Part shown: piece by piece, positions 17,344 through 27,700 of the stretch
Position numbering within the stretch: position 1 is the first letter of the stretch
How the letters are laid out: every line of letters begins with the position of its first letter
Source: Prolixibacteraceae bacterium
Lineage (GTDB): Bacteria; Bacteroidota; Bacteroidia; Bacteroidales; Prolixibacteraceae
NCBI GenBank assembly: GCA_018648265.1
Contig: JABGRN010000004.1
Location: 62,001-126,000 of the forward strand
Reading direction: 5' to 3'
Length of the DNA: 64,000 bases
Made by a program: the position numbers and the translations under genes
The notes under the pieces: model-generated
Database searches by the model: none
The model's input: only the letters and a program-made list of their open reading frames with translations
Told to the model about the DNA's origin: nothing

Positions 17344-19719
17344 ATGTTTAAACATTTTATTAAAATAAGCTTACGAAACATTTTAAAAAACAAGGTAAAT
17401 ACTACTCTTAATGTTGCAAGTTTAGCCCTGGGAATAACTATCTTATTGTTAATAGCATCCTATTCTTTAAATGAATTAAGTGTAGATAAATTTCACTCGA
17501 AAGAAGAGCGCATTTATAAAATAAGTTATGGCAATTCAAGCTTAACTCCCGGACCATTGAATAGCTTTTTGAAAAATCAGTTTCCTGAAATAGAGCACAC
17601 CACTCACATCGAAACCCGTCAGTTAAATATGTTTTCTCCGGTGGTTCAATTCGATAATAATTCATTCGAAATAGAGGGATATTATTCGGCAGACCCGGGG
17701 TTTTTCGAAATTTTTGATTTTGAAGTGGTTCAAGGAAATATTCAAACCGCCATTCAATCTCCATTTTCGTTGATACTTACGGAGAGTGAATCGGCCCGGA
17801 TTTTTAAACTTGCCAATCCAATTGGTGAATCTGTTACCTGGAAAGGCAGGCAAGATTTTACATTTACAGTGAGGGCAATTGTAAAAGATTTGCCATCAAG
17901 TTCATCCATTCAATTTAACGGATTAGTTTCCGATGCATCGGTAAACGGGATGGGAGGAAGCCTCTATTCTGAAGATTGGGGCTACACAGTTTATGAAAGT
18001 TATCTGCTTTTAAAACCCAATGTTGACGAAGAAGTATTAACCGAAAAACTACGAAGTAATCTTATTGCACATTACGCCAGCAATTTATCAAACAAGGCAA
18101 GTGCCAACGATGCCGAATTGAATCCACTTTCGCTTCATCGTTTAAAGAGTGTCTATTTCGATAAAAGTCTAATCAACGATACTACCAACCGTGGGAATTT
18201 AATGTTGGTAAATATTCTTTTGGTTATTGGCGGAATTATAATGTTGTTGTCGCTTATTAACTATGTCAACCTCACTACTGCAAGCACCGCTAACCGAACC
18301 AAAGAAATAGGTGTGCAAAAACTAATTGGTTCAAGTCGAAGAGCACTCATTTTTCAGTACCTCTCCGAAACTACCATTGTTAGTTTATTTGCCGTGGTTA
18401 TAGGAGCACTTATTTCGTTTGTTTTTATTGAACAATATGGCGATTTTATGAATGTAAGCAACGGGTTAAAATTTCAGCCATGGGTATTTCTATTACTTAT
18501 CCCATTTATTCTGTTTCTTGGTTTTGTTGCAGGAATATATCCTGCTCTTTTGCTTTCATCAAAAAAAGCGATTGACATTATTAAAATGAAGGCAGACAAT
18601 AAAAAAGGAGGAGGCAGTCTTCGTCGCTCACTAATAATTTTTCAGTTTTCGGTGACGATTGTTCTGATTGCAGCAACTTTTTTAATCTTCAAACAAGTAA
18701 ATTATATAAAAGACAAAGACCTTGGAATACCCGACGAACAAGTGGTTTATGCCAAGCTGCCTTTTCAAATATTAGCTGGTAAAAAAGAGATTTTACGCGA
18801 ACGCTTGCAAACAATTCCTGAGATTGAAGAAATTGCTTTTTCAAGTAATATGTTTGGTGGAATTGAGGGTCTGAATAGTCAGGAAATAGACGGCAAAACA
18901 TTGAACTTTGCCACAACCTGGGTAGATGCCGAGTTTATCGACCTTTACAATTTACAACTTGTTGACGGGCGATTCTTCTCGAAAGATTTAAAAACAGACG
19001 TCAATACAACTGCACTCATTAATGAAGCAGCTGTAAGGGAATTTGGTGTTGAAAACCCATTTGAATTAAATATTCGAATACCTGGAGGAAAAGCAAAAGT
19101 AGTTGGTATTGTAAAAGATTTCAACTATAAATCGCTGCACAACAGGATTGAACCACTTACAATTATTTATTTGCCGAGGCAGGGACAATATGCAAACTTG
19201 AAAATTGCGGGAAATAACTTTTCAGAAACTTTAGGAAAAATAGACAATGTTTGGAATGAACTCGCTCCTGGTTTTCCTTTTTCTTACTATTTTCTTGACC
19301 AGAGTTTTGAAAAGCTTTACAAAAAGGATGAACAAATGGCTAAAGCTGTTTCATTGTTTTCCCTCATCGCTATAGCAATTGCGGTACTGGGAATACTAGG
19401 CCTATCCATGTTTTTAGCAGAAAGCCGAACCAAACAAATCGGCGTCAGAAAAGTTAATGGTGCCAGAATATCAGAAATACTAATCATGCTAAATAAAGAC
19501 TTTGTAAAATGGGTTGCCATCGCTTTTGTTGTTGCCAGCCCAATTGCTTACTACATAATGAATAAGTGGCTTGGAAATTTTGCATACAAAACTTCACTTA
19601 GTTGGTGGATTTTTGCCTTGGCAGGAGTACTGGCTTTGGGCATTGCACTGTTAACAGTTAGTTGGCAAAGCTGGAGAGCAGCTACCAAAAATCCGGTGGA
19701 GGCACTCAGATACGAATAA
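17344..19719 (+). CDS. FtsX/MacB-type ABC permease P8
   Basis: 791-residue permease; helix 1 at about 19-42, first coupling loop KEIGVQKLIGSSRRALI, second KQIGVRKVNGARISEIL, so both loops are close to the consensus but not equal to it. The tail ends ATKNPVEALRYE. It opens a second tightly spaced group: P9 starts 15 bp and P10 30 bp after its predecessor, so P8-P9-P10 are probably one transcript. The 184 bp upstream carry a decayed permease tail and an inverted palindromic repeat. Substrate unknown. Confidence 0.95.
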   Translation: MFKHFIKISLRNILKNKVNTTLNVASLALGITILLLIASYSLNELSVDKFHSKEERIYKISYGNSSLTPGPLNSFLKNQFPEIEHTTHIETRQLNMFSPVVQFDNNSFEIEGYYSADPGFFEIFDFEVVQGNIQTAIQSPFSLILTESESARIFKLANPIGESVTWKGRQDFTFTVRAIVKDLPSSSSIQFNGLVSDASVNGMGGSLYSEDWGYTVYESYLLLKPNVDEEVLTEKLRSNLIAHYASNLSNKASANDAELNPLSLHRLKSVYFDKSLINDTTNRGNLMLVNILLVIGGIIMLLSLINYVNLTTASTANRTKEIGVQKLIGSSRRALIFQYLSETTIVSLFAVVIGALISFVFIEQYGDFMNVSNGLKFQPWVFLLLIPFILFLGFVAGIYPALLLSSKKAIDIIKMKADNKKGGGSLRRSLIIFQFSVTIVLIAATFLIFKQVNYIKDKDLGIPDEQVVYAKLPFQILAGKKEILRERLQTIPEIEEIAFSSNMFGGIEGLNSQEIDGKTLNFATTWVDAEFIDLYNLQLVDGRFFSKDLKTDVNTTALINEAAVREFGVENPFELNIRIPGGKAKVVGIVKDFNYKSLHNRIEPLTIIYLPRQGQYANLKIAGNNFSETLGKIDNVWNELAPGFPFSYYFLDQSFEKLYKKDEQMAKAVSLFSLIAIAIAVLGILGLSMFLAESRTKQIGVRKVNGARISEILIMLNKDFVKWVAIAFVVASPIAYYIMNKWLGNFAYKTSLSWWIFALAGVLALGIALLTVSWQSWRAATKNPVEALRYE

Positions 19720-19734
19720 GATAAATAAAACAAC

Positions 19735-22140
19735 ATGATACTGCACTTTTTAAAATCTGCTGTCAGGAACTTAAAGAAAAATAAGTTCCTTTCAATTATT
19801 AACATTCTAGGATTAACCACAGGGTTAACTATCTGTATGTTAATTATGTATTATGTTAGTCATGAAAAAAGTTACGACCATTTTCACAGTAAGCACGATC
19901 GGATTTATCGTTTAAGATATGAAAGGACAGATAAAGACGGTGGGGCTGTTCGTTTTGCATCTTGTTGCCCACCGGCAGGGATTCATATTCGGGAAAAGTT
20001 CTCCGATGCCGAAAAGGTAGCACGAATATTTAGATATAAGGCTTCTGTTTCGTACGAGGAAAACAGGTACATCGAAGAGAGGATGTTTTTTGCCGAGCCT
20101 GAGTTTTTGGAGATATTCAATTTTAAATTTATTAAAGGAAACCCGGAAAGGTTAAACGAACCGAATATTGCTTTTATTTCAGAAAGTACAGCCCGCAAAT
20201 ATTTTGGTTCAATAAACCCGGTAGGGTTACCAATTAGTATCGACAAAAAAACCGATTACAGGGTTGCAGGCATTTTCGAGGATGTTCCACATAATTCTCA
20301 TATTAAGTTTGATATTTTATTGTCGTATAAAAATTTGCTGAATATTTATGGTAAAGAGGTTGAAAACTCGTGGGGAGATACAGGATGGTTTACCTATTTG
20401 CTCCTTGGTCCAGGGGTTAATCCAAACGTTTTTGAAAGTAAGTTGCCACCATTGGTTGAAAAAGAGTTTGGCGAGGTTTTAAGACATTACAATCTTACCC
20501 TCAACCTCGTTTTACAACCGCTTACAGATATTCATCTGACATCAAATTTTATGCAGGAATTTGAAGTAAACGGGAATGCCAATACCGTTAAATATCTTTC
20601 ACTAATTGCAATTTTGGCAATAATTATGGCATGGGTTAATTACATTAATTTATCAACTGCACGCTCGCTTTCAAGAGCACATGAAGTTGGACTGCGAAAA
20701 GCAAGCGGTGCAAACCGATCTCAACTTGTTATTCAGTTTTTTCTTGAAACGATATTAACTAATATTGCAGCCATTTTTTTAACATTAATATTGATTGCAC
20801 TACTTTTAATTCCTTTTAGTGCATTTACAAACATACCAGCCGATTATAGAATATATATACAATTCTGGTTCTGGAAATTGATTATAATCCTATTTATTTC
20901 GGGAACTGTTCTTTCAGGTATTTACCCAGTATTTATTCTTATCTCTTTCAATCCTGCTGATGTTCTTAAAAATAGATTCAATAAATCCATCAAAGGCATT
21001 GAAACCAGAAAAGTTTTAGTAGTTACTCAGTTTATAATGGCGATTGGGTTGATGGCTTTTACAATTTCAATATACAAGCAACTTTCTTTTATGCGAAAGA
21101 ATGAACTTGGTTTTTCGATGGAGCAAAAACTGGTGGTGAGATTGCCCAGGGTTCGTCAGGCTGGATTCGAAAGCAAAACAGAGGCATTCAGAAATACAAT
21201 ATTATCAAATCCTTCAGTAAATAAAATGTGTGTTGGAACCGAAGTTCCGGGCAAACAAATTTACTGGGATGCCGGTGCGATAAAAAGAGTTGGTTCTGAT
21301 GAAAACAAGAATTACCGAATTCTTGGTGTAGATTACGATTACATTGATTTATTCAAATTGGAATTAGCTGCTGGACGGAATTTTTCAAGAGATTTTCCTT
21401 CCGATTCCAGTGCTTTAATTCTTAATGAAAAAGCTGTTGAGTGGATGGGGTTTGAAAGCACACAGTCAGCATTGGGAAAACAAGTTGATTACTGGGGAAA
21501 TATATATAATGTTATTGGTGTTGTAAAAAATTACCATCAGGAATCGGTAAAACAACATTTTTTGCCACAAATATTTCGATTCTTGCCCTATGGAAGAGAT
21601 GTGAGAGGAAATTTTACATTTGAAATCTCAGACACAAATCCGCAAACAGTAATTACCGACATTAGAAATGATTATAACGAATTCTTTCCTAATAATCCTT
21701 TTGAATATTTTTTTCTGGATGAATATTATAACCAACAATACAAAACTGACGAGCTGTTCGGAAAGGTGATTGGCTTGTTTTCGTTTTTAGCCATTTTTAT
21801 TACATGTTTGGGAATATTTGGCCTTGCCACATTTATTGTAATACAACGGTTAAAAGAAATTGGAGTTCGGAAAGTAAATGGAGCAAATGTTACCGATATA
21901 TTGGTTTTACTGAATAAAGATATGGTAATCTGGGTATTGATTTCTATTGTAATTGCCAGTCCTGCCACCTATTATTTTATGATTATTTGGCTCGAAAGTT
22001 TCGCCCTCAAAACCACACTAAGTTGGTGGATTTTTGTCCTGGCAGGGGTAATTGCACTCGGAATTGCACTGTTAACAGTTAGTTGGCAGAGTTGGCGGGC
22101 TGCAACAAGAAATCCGGTTGAGGCACTGAGGTATGAATAA
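19735..22140 (+). CDS. FtsX/MacB-type ABC permease P9
   Basis: 801-residue permease; helix 1 at about 17-40, first coupling loop HEVGLRKASGANRSQLV, second KEIGVRKVNGANVTDIL. The first part of its tail is its own (LLNKDMVIWVLISIVIASPATYYFMIIWLES); from TTLSWWIF onward it is the array consensus. This border inside the tail again looks like a conversion tract shorter than in P2-P4. The first periplasmic domain has a pair of neighbouring cysteines (FASCCPPAG, about residue 76), unusual in the array. Substrate unknown. Confidence 0.95.
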   Translation: MILHFLKSAVRNLKKNKFLSIINILGLTTGLTICMLIMYYVSHEKSYDHFHSKHDRIYRLRYERTDKDGGAVRFASCCPPAGIHIREKFSDAEKVARIFRYKASVSYEENRYIEERMFFAEPEFLEIFNFKFIKGNPERLNEPNIAFISESTARKYFGSINPVGLPISIDKKTDYRVAGIFEDVPHNSHIKFDILLSYKNLLNIYGKEVENSWGDTGWFTYLLLGPGVNPNVFESKLPPLVEKEFGEVLRHYNLTLNLVLQPLTDIHLTSNFMQEFEVNGNANTVKYLSLIAILAIIMAWVNYINLSTARSLSRAHEVGLRKASGANRSQLVIQFFLETILTNIAAIFLTLILIALLLIPFSAFTNIPADYRIYIQFWFWKLIIILFISGTVLSGIYPVFILISFNPADVLKNRFNKSIKGIETRKVLVVTQFIMAIGLMAFTISIYKQLSFMRKNELGFSMEQKLVVRLPRVRQAGFESKTEAFRNTILSNPSVNKMCVGTEVPGKQIYWDAGAIKRVGSDENKNYRILGVDYDYIDLFKLELAAGRNFSRDFPSDSSALILNEKAVEWMGFESTQSALGKQVDYWGNIYNVIGVVKNYHQESVKQHFLPQIFRFLPYGRDVRGNFTFEISDTNPQTVITDIRNDYNEFFPNNPFEYFFLDEYYNQQYKTDELFGKVIGLFSFLAIFITCLGIFGLATFIVIQRLKEIGVRKVNGANVTDILVLLNKDMVIWVLISIVIASPATYYFMIIWLESFALKTTLSWWIFVLAGVIALGIALLTVSWQSWRAATRNPVEALRYE

Positions 22141-22170
22141 CCGTATTTGTATTTAAACTAATAACCGAAT

Positions 22171-24540
22171 ATGTTTAAAAATTATTTTAAAATAGCCCTT
22201 CAGAATTTAGTCAATAATAAGGTATTTACGTTCATCAATCTTGCCGGATTTGCAATTGGAATGTCATGCGTTATTCTAATTGCATTGTGGATTCATGACG
22301 AATTAAACTATGATACTTTCAATGAAAATAAAAATTCGATTTATAGAATCACAACATTTTATGACAAATATGATTGGGAAGGATTGGCTTTGACGCCGGC
22401 ACCTCTGGCTCCAATAGCCGTCAATGAAATGCCAGAGGTTATCGATGCAGCAAGAATATATACATGTCCGCCAGTAACAATGCAAGTGGGAGACAATATA
22501 TTTTACGAGAACAAAGGAATCTTAGCAGACCATTCCATTCTTAATATTTTTTCGTTTCCACTAATTTATGGAAATAAACAGTCCGTATTAGAAAACAATA
22601 ACAGTATTGTAATCTCCCAAAAATTAGCATTTAAATATTTCGACAATGAAAATCCTGTTGGTAAAAGTATTATTTGCGATGGCGAGGCGTTTATTATTGA
22701 CGCAGTATTAAAAGATATCCCTCAAAATTCACACTTACAATTTGATTTTATTGTCCCTTTCAAGCTGATGGGAGAACTACCTTGGGGAAACATGAGTTTA
22801 CAAACATATATCCAACTTAATAATAATACCAACCCTGATATTCTGGAAGATAAGCTTACGGCAATTGCCAAAAATAATTCTTCTCAAATACAGCAAGGAG
22901 CCAAATTTAAACTACAACCCTTAAAAGAAATTCATTTAGATGCTAAAAACAAGCATGCTTACACTATTACTGGAAATCTCAATAATGTTTATTTATTTAC
23001 GGCTATAGCTTTCTTTATCTTGTGTATTGCAAGTTTTAATTTCATAAATCTAACAACAGCCAAGGCAGAATTTCGAAGTAGAGAAATAGGAATAAGAAAG
23101 ATTATTGGTGCTAATAAATTACAACTTAAGTATCAATTCTTTACAGAAACAATTTTACTAACATTCATTTCGCTTTGTATTGCAGTCGGTTTGGCAAATA
23201 TTTTCCTCCCCATATTTAATCAATTAGCAAATAAACAATTAATACTTAATCTGTTCGAACCCAGAGTGTTATTATCCTTGCTTTTTGTTTCTTTTATAAC
23301 AGGCATTTTATCAGGGGCATATCCTGCGTTTTATCTATCCTCATTTAATCCATTGTTTGTCTTGAAGAATAAATTGTCAACAACAAGGGGAAAAAACATC
23401 AGTTCGATTTCAACCAGAAAGATATTGGTTGTATTGCAATTTATGTTCTCAATAGTGCTAGTTATAAGTATTATAAGCATTAACAATCAATTCAAATATA
23501 TACAACAAAAGGATTTGGAATTTAACAAAGAAGGTATAATTTATATTCCTTTAAAAAATGAAATTGGGAATCAATACGGTGCATTTAAAAATGAGTTGTT
23601 AAAACAATCAAATATAAAATCGGTTAGTGCCCAGAACTATTTATGTGCAATTACAAATAGAAGAACCACTAATTTTGACTGGGAAAACCGGGAAGAAGGG
23701 AAGAGAATAGACATGCTTGTTTCTCAGGTCGATTATGATTTTTTCAGAACTTTAGAATTGGATGTTACTCAGGGCCGAGCATTTTCCCCCAATTTTAGTA
23801 CGGATAAAAAGAATGCATTTATTGTAAATGAAGCAGCAATAAAAGCTATTGGAATAGAAAAACCTATCGGTAAATATTTTTCATATGATAATAAAAAAGG
23901 TAAAATAATTGGAGTTGTAAAAAATGCTAACCTCGAATCGTTACATAAGAAAATTGAACCAAGGGTTTTTCATTTGATTAATAATTTTTCATCGATAACC
24001 AGTGAGGGTATTGCCTTGGTTAAAATAAATAGTGCAGAGGCTTCGAAAACCATAAAAGACATTGAATCTGCTTATTATGATTTGTGTAAAAATGCCCCTT
24101 TTGAATATCATTTCCTTGATCAAGCGTATGATAATCTATACAAATCGGAACAGCGTACCGGAAAAATTATTGGTTATTTTACTGCACTAGCTATCCTTAT
24201 TTCATGTCTTGGACTATTGGGGCTAACAATAATAAGTTCAAAACGTCGTACCAAGGAAATCGGAATCCGCAAAGTAAACGGCGCAAAAGTTTCCGAAATT
24301 CTTACAATGCTCAACAAAGACTTTATAAAATGGGTAGCCATTGCTTTTGTAGTAGCCTGCCCAATTGCATTCTTCGCCATGAACAAATGGCTCGAAAACT
24401 TCGCCTACAAAACCACTTTAAGTTGGTGGATATTTGCGCTGGCAGGTTTGCTTGCTTTGGGAATTGCACTGTTAACGGTTTCGTTTCAAAGTTATAAAGC
24501 TGCAACACGAAATCCAATTGAATCTCTCCGATACGAATAG
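22171..24540 (+). CDS. FtsX/MacB-type ABC permease P10
   Basis: 789-residue permease closing the array; helix 1 at about 17-40, first coupling loop REIGIRKIIGANKLQLK, second KEIGIRKVNGAKVSEILTML. Tail of consensus type with the FQSYKAATRNPIESLRYE variant; the IES spelling also occurs in the fragment R4 just downstream, so R4 probably derives from this gene or a close relative. 221 bp separate it from the hybrid two-component regulator, which may control the group. Substrate unknown. Confidence 0.95.
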   Translation: MFKNYFKIALQNLVNNKVFTFINLAGFAIGMSCVILIALWIHDELNYDTFNENKNSIYRITTFYDKYDWEGLALTPAPLAPIAVNEMPEVIDAARIYTCPPVTMQVGDNIFYENKGILADHSILNIFSFPLIYGNKQSVLENNNSIVISQKLAFKYFDNENPVGKSIICDGEAFIIDAVLKDIPQNSHLQFDFIVPFKLMGELPWGNMSLQTYIQLNNNTNPDILEDKLTAIAKNNSSQIQQGAKFKLQPLKEIHLDAKNKHAYTITGNLNNVYLFTAIAFFILCIASFNFINLTTAKAEFRSREIGIRKIIGANKLQLKYQFFTETILLTFISLCIAVGLANIFLPIFNQLANKQLILNLFEPRVLLSLLFVSFITGILSGAYPAFYLSSFNPLFVLKNKLSTTRGKNISSISTRKILVVLQFMFSIVLVISIISINNQFKYIQQKDLEFNKEGIIYIPLKNEIGNQYGAFKNELLKQSNIKSVSAQNYLCAITNRRTTNFDWENREEGKRIDMLVSQVDYDFFRTLELDVTQGRAFSPNFSTDKKNAFIVNEAAIKAIGIEKPIGKYFSYDNKKGKIIGVVKNANLESLHKKIEPRVFHLINNFSSITSEGIALVKINSAEASKTIKDIESAYYDLCKNAPFEYHFLDQAYDNLYKSEQRTGKIIGYFTALAILISCLGLLGLTIISSKRRTKEIGIRKVNGAKVSEILTMLNKDFIKWVAIAFVVACPIAFFAMNKWLENFAYKTTLSWWIFALAGLLALGIALLTVSFQSYKAATRNPIESLRYE

Positions 24541-24610
24541 CGGAGAGCTGAAATCCCGATGTGTTATTCGTAAGTTTTTGAGGAACGAAAAAATCACAGA
24601 AAAAACAATC

Positions 24611-24637
24611 GGGATTGAAAGTTTGAGATATGAATAA
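24611..24637 (+). pseudogene. Orphan permease 3'-end fragment R4
   Basis: Codons read G-IESLRYE-stop, repeating the last seven residues of P10 71 bp after its real end, with other codons (AGTTTGAGATATGAATAA against TCTCTCCGATACGAATAG). Upstream, ATCCCGAT (24553-24560) and ATCGGGAT (24608-24615) form an inverted pair around the gap. Confidence 0.65.
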
Positions 24638-24650
24638 ATAATTCGACTTT

Positions 24651-24680
24651 GCACTTTCTAGACTTCCTAAAGGGAGAACC
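24651..24680 (+). repeat. Palindromic intergenic repeat, decayed copy
   Basis: GCACTTTCTAGACTTCCTAA then AGGGAGAACC, a diverged copy of the element found after P5, P6 and P7. The stem CTTCCT/AGGGAG has lost one pair. Confidence 0.65.
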
Positions 24681-24761
24681 AGAAATGGCTCAAGAGATGG
24701 GAACTGCTTAAAGGAATTACCAGAAAATAATTGAAAATATAATTGATAACTTGCATTCAAT

Positions 24762-27700
24762 TTGAAAACAACTGCCTTTAAAATAATATTTGTAGTCGTC
24801 TTTTTAGCAGGTTCTAATAATGTGTTTTCTAACGCAGATCCCAATACTTCAAAGAAAATACTTCAGCAAAATCTCAAAATAGATAATATTGAAGAATCTC
24901 AAACTTATTACGAAAAAGCGATTTCATATTATAAATTGAATGAATATCTTTCAGCTGAAGAAGCATTTTTAAAAACCATTGATCTTGCCGAAAAATCAAA
25001 AGAAAAAGAAATCCTTACTTACTCTTTTCATTATCTGGGAAACATAGAAAGCTGGAAATCCAATTTTTCACAGTCAATTTTTTATCATAAAAAAGCCCGC
25101 AACTTATTTCTCGAACTAGACAATTCGGAATATGTGGCTTTATCAAACAATCAAATATCTTTTGCATTTGAGTCTTTAGGTGAATATGACAGCACTTTGG
25201 TTTATTACCAAATCAATATTAGTAACAGAGAACAAATTGAAGCCAATTATGCGGTGCTGAATAGTTATCAAAGAATTGCAGCAACCTATGCAAAACTTTA
25301 TAATTACAAACTGGCCTACCGTTATTTGCAGGAAGGAATTGAATATGCGGAAGAAACAGGGAACAAACATTCATTAGGAGAAATCTATTTTACTGCCGGA
25401 GTATTATTCCTAAATAATCATGTAAACAAAGATATAGCTCTGGAATATTTACTTGAAGCACAAAGAATTTTTAAGGACAGCGAAAATTATATCTATTTGA
25501 ACCTGGTCAGGATTAGTATCGGGGATGTTTATTTCAAAACAGGAAATGACTCGATAGCAATGAAGTTTTACAATGAAGTAAATGCAAACACCCGGCGAAA
25601 TAATTATGCAATGCTTTCTACCGTAAACCATAAAATAGCTATGGTATTTAAAGAACGCGGCGAGTATGAGAAAGCATTGGAATACCTGCAAATAAGTATT
25701 GATGGAATGTGTACAGTATGCCCCGAGATTCAAATTCATCAAACGCTAATTGAAGCAGCTCGCACTTTTTTGATTTTAGGCAATTTTGAACAAACCTTTT
25801 CATTTCTGAACCGCGCAAAGAACATTGCAGTCGAATCTGAATCGGGATTGGAAATGGCAATCTCTTATGAAGAATTGGGAAACTATTACCAGACTCTTTT
25901 AAATACAGATAGCACAATTTATTATTTAGAATTGGCAAATAATCTGGCTATAGATTTAGGATTGCCCGAAAGAATAAAAAAAACAGCAGGATTGTTGAGT
26001 GAAGTATATTATTCAAAAAGAGCCTTTCAAACGTCTTCCAATTATTTAAAAATCGCCAACCAAATGAACGATAGTTTGGCGAGTATTGAAAAATACAATG
26101 AAGTGGCAAAGCTTGAAATGAGGTTTGAAATTGAGAAAAAAGAAGCTGAAATCACAAAACAAAAATTGATTAGAAATTCTTTTATTGCCGGTGCATTTCT
26201 ATTCGTTATTATAGGGTTATTACTCTGGAAAGCATACCGAAACAAAAAAAAGGACAACAGATTATTGGCAAAACAAAAAGGTGAGATTCAGGAAATATCA
26301 AGACAACTTCAGCAATCCACTAAACGCAAACTTGATTTTTTCACCAATATCTCTCATGAAATCCGAACGCCCTTAACACTTATTAAATCTCCTTTAGAAA
26401 GAATTCTTAAATCAGATACAGAAGATCAGGAAACTACAAATCAGCTTCAACTGGCAATTAATAATACAAACAAATTGAAAACGCTGGTTAATCAAATTCT
26501 TGATTTACAAAAGCTTGATGAGGATTTATTAAGTTTAGATTTATCTGAATTTGAAATCATCTCTTTTTGCAAAGAAATTGTATCTTCATTCAAAGGCTAC
26601 TCCTCTCAAAATAATTGTAAACTCATTTTTGAAGCAAATATTAGTGAAGCACAAATCACATTTGATCAGGGACGTTTACAGTCCATCATTACAAATTTAT
26701 TATCCAATGCTTTTAAGTTTAATAAAGAGAACGGAGAGGTTTTTTTCAAGCTTAATCTGAATGCTTACCAACTATTATTGAAAATTAGCGATACCGGAAA
26801 AGGAATAAGCAGCGATCATCTTAAAAAATTGGGGGAACGGTATTATCAAATTGGCAATTCTAATACAAACGTTGAAGGCAGTGGAATAGGCCTGGCTTAT
26901 GTTAAAGAAATTATTGAGCTAATAAACGGGAAGTTTAGCATTTCCAGTAAACTGGAAAAAGGTACAACTATTACCATCTCCCTGCCTCTTGAGACGGTGG
27001 AAATTCAGAATGTTATTCCTGCTAAACTCGTAATTAGCCAGCCAAATCAATTTGTTAATCAGATAGAGAATTTAATTTCGGAGAGCAGTGAAAATGGACA
27101 ACCACGCATCCTCATCGTGGAAGATAATTATGAATTGCGATTATTCTTGCGTGATTTGTTTGCCCCCTCCTATCAGGTTATATGTGCCAAAGATGGTGAA
27201 GAAGGAAAGGATTTGGCATTTAAACACCTTCCCGATTTAATTATAAGCGATGTAATGATGCCAAAAATTCGAGGCAATGAATTGTGCAAAACACTTAAAA
27301 ATGATGTCAATACCAGTCACATCACCATAATCCTGTTTACGGCTAAAGGTTCCCCCGACAGTATAATAGACGGCTACGATTGTGGTGCTGATGATTATAT
27401 TGTAAAGCCATTCGACACAGACTTATTACTAAAAAAAGTAAAAAACATCATTTCAACCGTAGAAAATGCCAGAAAGAAATTCAGCTTTACTGATATTGAA
27501 CGTTCAAATAATATTCATTCTGATTTCGACAAAAGGTTTCTTGAAGATTGTATGTCAATAATTAAGAACAACATTCAAAATAGTAGTTTTACAGTTGAAG
27601 TACTTGCCAAAAACATCAATCTTCACCGACGAACTTTATTACGTAAATTCAATGCCTTAACCGGTAAATCGCCTACAGATTTAATCCGTTACACCCGGAT

